In this document: positions 6,736 to 7,816 of the stretch, piece after piece
How the letters are laid out: every line of letters begins with the position of its first letter
Position numbering within the stretch: the first letter of the stretch is position 1
Origin: Dethiosulfatibacter sp.
GTDB lineage: Bacteria; Bacillota; Clostridia; Tissierellales; Dethiosulfatibacteraceae
Assembly: GCA_030591825.1 (NCBI GenBank)
Contig: JAUVAG010000036.1
Span: forward strand, 1-7,816
Length of the DNA stretch: 7,816 nucleotides
Direction: 5' to 3'
The notes under the pieces: generated by a model
What the model saw: only the letters and a program-made list of their open reading frames with translations
Told to the model about the DNA's origin: nothing
Database searches by the model: none
Made by a program: the position numbers and the translations under genes

Positions 6736-7476
6736 ATGAAAATTAACAATAAGACAATAGTTATAAGCATCGTTGTTATATTATTCTGTGGAATATTTAT
6801 TTCGGATTCCCTGGGACTGTGGAAAACAGAGTCATCCAAAATACCTGTAAAGATTAATGAGGGAGAATTTGAAGGTGAGTATAATCCTGAAGATATCAGA
6901 GGTTCATATTCTTTTCGGGATATTGAAAATACATTTGGGGTAGAGCCTGAAGTATTAGCTCGTGCATTTAATCTGGATGGGGAAAATCCAGGAGATATAA
7001 AAGCAAAGGACTTGGAAACTGTATATGATTATTTTGAAGGTGATATGGAGATAGGTACAGGTTCAATTAAATTATTTGTTTCATTGTATACGGGATTGCC
7101 TTATTCAGGTATGGAATATCTTCCAAGTACTGCAGTGGAGGTTTTAAAGGAAGAAGGGAAATGGTCCGATGATTTGGAAGCTTTGACCAAGAATTATATC
7201 ATAGATGTTGGAGATAATCCTTCAGACATTGAGACTTCAACAGATACTGGAGATAATGAGGATAGTTCAACAGATGCTGACCATGATGAAATAATTGCAG
7301 TTATGGGAAAGACCACCTTTGGAAATCTCATATCCTGGGGAGTCGAAAAGGAAAAGATCGAGGAGATTCTTGGTTTTGAAATTGAAAATGAGAATATGTT
7401 GATTAGGGATGCATGTGAAACTAATGGATTGAATTTCAGTGAAGTAAAGTGCATTATTAACGAGTTGTTGGAATAA
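6736..7476 (+). CDS. Membrane-anchored extracytoplasmic protein with two related helical repeats
   Basis: A 246-residue protein of unnamed family. Residues about 7-24 are a hydrophobic N-terminal anchor with no lipobox, so the rest should lie outside the membrane. Two segments look alike: residues 54-73 (IRGSYSFRDIENTFGVEPEV) and 189-208 (VMGKTTFGNLISWGVEKEKI). They share G-x-x-S/T-F-x-D/N-I/L, a GVE four to five residues later, and acidic/hydrophobic helix residues after it. Between them is a conserved-looking stretch (LPYSGMEYLPSTAVEVLKEEGK, given here as its core positions 121-142) and an Asp/Glu/Ser/Thr-rich linker at about 157-185. There are no CXXCH, FMN-attachment or other cofactor motifs. 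Its place 11 nt after the NapH-like gene suggests a structural or electron-acceptor-docking subunit of the same complex; this is inference. The start is set by GGGGAGG at 6724-6730. Confidence 0.75.
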   Translation: MKINNKTIVISIVVILFCGIFISDSLGLWKTESSKIPVKINEGEFEGEYNPEDIRGSYSFRDIENTFGVEPEVLARAFNLDGENPGDIKAKDLETVYDYFEGDMEIGTGSIKLFVSLYTGLPYSGMEYLPSTAVEVLKEEGKWSDDLEALTKNYIIDVGDNPSDIETSTDTGDNEDSSTDADHDEIIAVMGKTTFGNLISWGVEKEKIEEILGFEIENENMLIRDACETNGLNFSEVKCIINELLE

Positions 7477-7542
7477 GAAATGAATTTATCATAAGATTAA
7501 TAATGAGATGAATTAAATATGAACAAGTGGAAGAAAATGTTG

Positions 7543-7578
7543 AAAGTGCGGATGTGAAAAAATTCCGTGCTTTTTTTT
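7543..7578 (+). terminator. Intrinsic terminator of the NapH-like operon
   Basis: GTGCGGA (7546-7552) pairs with TCCGTGC (7564-7570) through seven pairs, two of them G-T wobbles, around an 11-nt loop. Eight Ts follow (7571-7578), and the AAA at 7543-7545 can lengthen the stem against the first Ts. It lies 66 nt after the stop codon and directly abuts the first palindromic repeat. Confidence 0.75.
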
Positions 7579-7652
7579 ATAGCTTAAGAAAGTTAAAATA
7601 TGCATAACCCCTTGAAGCGTTGGTGTTATGCGGTTAAGGGGACTTTCTTTCG
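7577..7652. repeat. Palindromic structured repeat, copy A
   Basis: First copy of a duplicated element. The outer arms AAGAAAGT (7586-7593) and ACTTTCTT (7642-7649) are perfect inverted repeats. An inner stem GCATAAC/GTTATGC (7602-7608 with 7625-7631) closes a 16-nt loop CCCTTGAAGCGTTGGT. The loop CCCTT can also pair with AAGGG at 7636-7640 to form a pseudoknot. It holds no open reading frame. It could be a structured RNA or a small palindromic repeat or transposable element; the strand is not determined. Confidence 0.7.
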
Positions 7653-7660
7653 CATCTTAA

Positions 7661-7721
7661 TAACCGCTCTGGTCACTATCTGCTTCACATCTAGCGCGAC
7701 GATGTCGCTGTGACCGGGTTA
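7661..7721. other. GC-rich hairpin between the two repeats
   Basis: TAACC (7661-7665) pairs with GGTTA (7717-7721), and GGTCAC (7671-7676) pairs perfectly with GTGACC (7710-7715). Near the tip, GCGAC-GAT-GTCGC (7696-7708) forms its own small stem-loop. By hand count 7651-7740 is 52% GC, well above the surrounding DNA. An alternative pairing of GCGGTTA in copy A with TAACCGC at 7661-7667 would compete. No coding potential was seen. Confidence 0.5.
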
Positions 7722-7723
7722 AC

Positions 7724-7743
7724 GCAGCAAAGCTGCTTTCTTG
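7724..7743 (+). terminator. Short terminator-like hairpin before repeat copy B
   Basis: GCAGC-AAA-GCTGC (7724-7736) is a perfect 5-bp stem with a 3-nt loop, followed by TTTCTTG. It occupies the same place relative to copy B as the operon terminator does relative to copy A. The stem and T tract are short for an efficient terminator, so it may instead be part of the structured element. Confidence 0.35.
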
Positions 7744-7816
7744 TAGTCTAAGAAAGTTAAAAATGCGTAATCCCTTGAAGCGTTGGTATTACGCCGTTAA
7801 GGAAACTTTCTACGAC
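7741..7816. repeat. Palindromic structured repeat, copy B (runs to window end)
   Basis: Second copy, offset 164 nt from copy A in the same orientation. The outer arms AGAAAGTT (7751-7758) and AACTTTCT (7804-7811) are perfect inverted repeats. The inner stem is GCGTAAT/ATTACGC (7765-7771 with 7788-7794), differing from copy A at two pairs that both remain Watson-Crick. The 16-nt loop (7772-7787) is identical to copy A. CCTT (7773-7776) can pair with AAGG (7799-7802). Whether more copies follow cannot be seen. Confidence 0.7.

Noticed and set aside
7519..7557. A 12-codon basic open frame (MNKWKKMLKVRM) just before the last terminator, as a possible leader peptide for attenuation
   Set aside because: It has only a weak upstream purine stretch, overlaps the terminator stem, and shows no run of regulatory codons; the terminator is better explained as the end of the preceding operon.
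7577..7816. CRISPR array
   Set aside because: Only two copies of about 70 nt, diverged from each other, with a long structured spacer; no cas gene in the window.
7577..7816. Integron attC sites, or a cyclic di-GMP, preQ1 or other known riboswitch
   Set aside because: The arms and loop do not match the attC core sites or the conserved cores of these riboswitches as I know them, and no integrase or downstream gene is seen.

Overview
The window is AT-rich coding DNA. Most genes have strong AGGAGG-like ribosome binding sites and many use ATA, AGA and GGA codons. The genes include an oxygen-sensitive radical SAM enzyme, a NapH-like membrane ferredoxin and a cytosolic TPR-GGDEF protein. Together these suggest an anaerobic Gram-positive bacterium of the class Clostridia; this is inference, as no rRNA or other taxonomic marker is present. 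All eight protein genes are on the + strand.

Region 1 (about 1-3978) looks like one five-gene operon: a short PadR-type regulator with a cysteine-rich N-terminus, a BioB-family radical SAM enzyme, then a lipoprotein solute-binding protein, a permease and an ATPase of the nitrate/sulfonate/taurine (NMT1/SsuABC-like) ABC transporter group. The genes are 17 nt apart, overlapping by 20 nt, 23 nt apart, and overlapping by 11 nt. The layout suggests regulated uptake of a small organic or cofactor-like compound that the radical SAM enzyme makes, modifies or uses. The substrate cannot be read from the sequence. The regulator, enzyme and binding protein all carry extra cysteines outside their core motifs, which points weakly to sulfur or metal chemistry.

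Region 2 (about 3951-5716) is a single-gene unit. A plausible sigma-A promoter overlaps the end of the ATPase gene and precedes a soluble TPR-GGDEF diguanylate cyclase, which ends at a clear intrinsic terminator.

Region 3 (about 5717-7578) is a two-gene unit: a NapH/CcoG-like polytopic iron-sulfur protein, and 11 nt later a membrane-anchored extracytoplasmic protein with an internal duplication joined by an acidic linker. They probably form a membrane electron-transfer module. A terminator ends the unit.

Region 4 (7577-7816, continuing past the window) has no gene. It holds two copies, 164 nt apart, of an imperfect palindrome of about 65-75 nt. The stems of the two copies differ by compensatory base changes while a 16-nt loop is identical. 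Between the copies lies a 52% GC segment with further hairpins. This is the least explained and most interesting part of the window: either a repeated structured RNA or a small palindromic mobile or repeat element.
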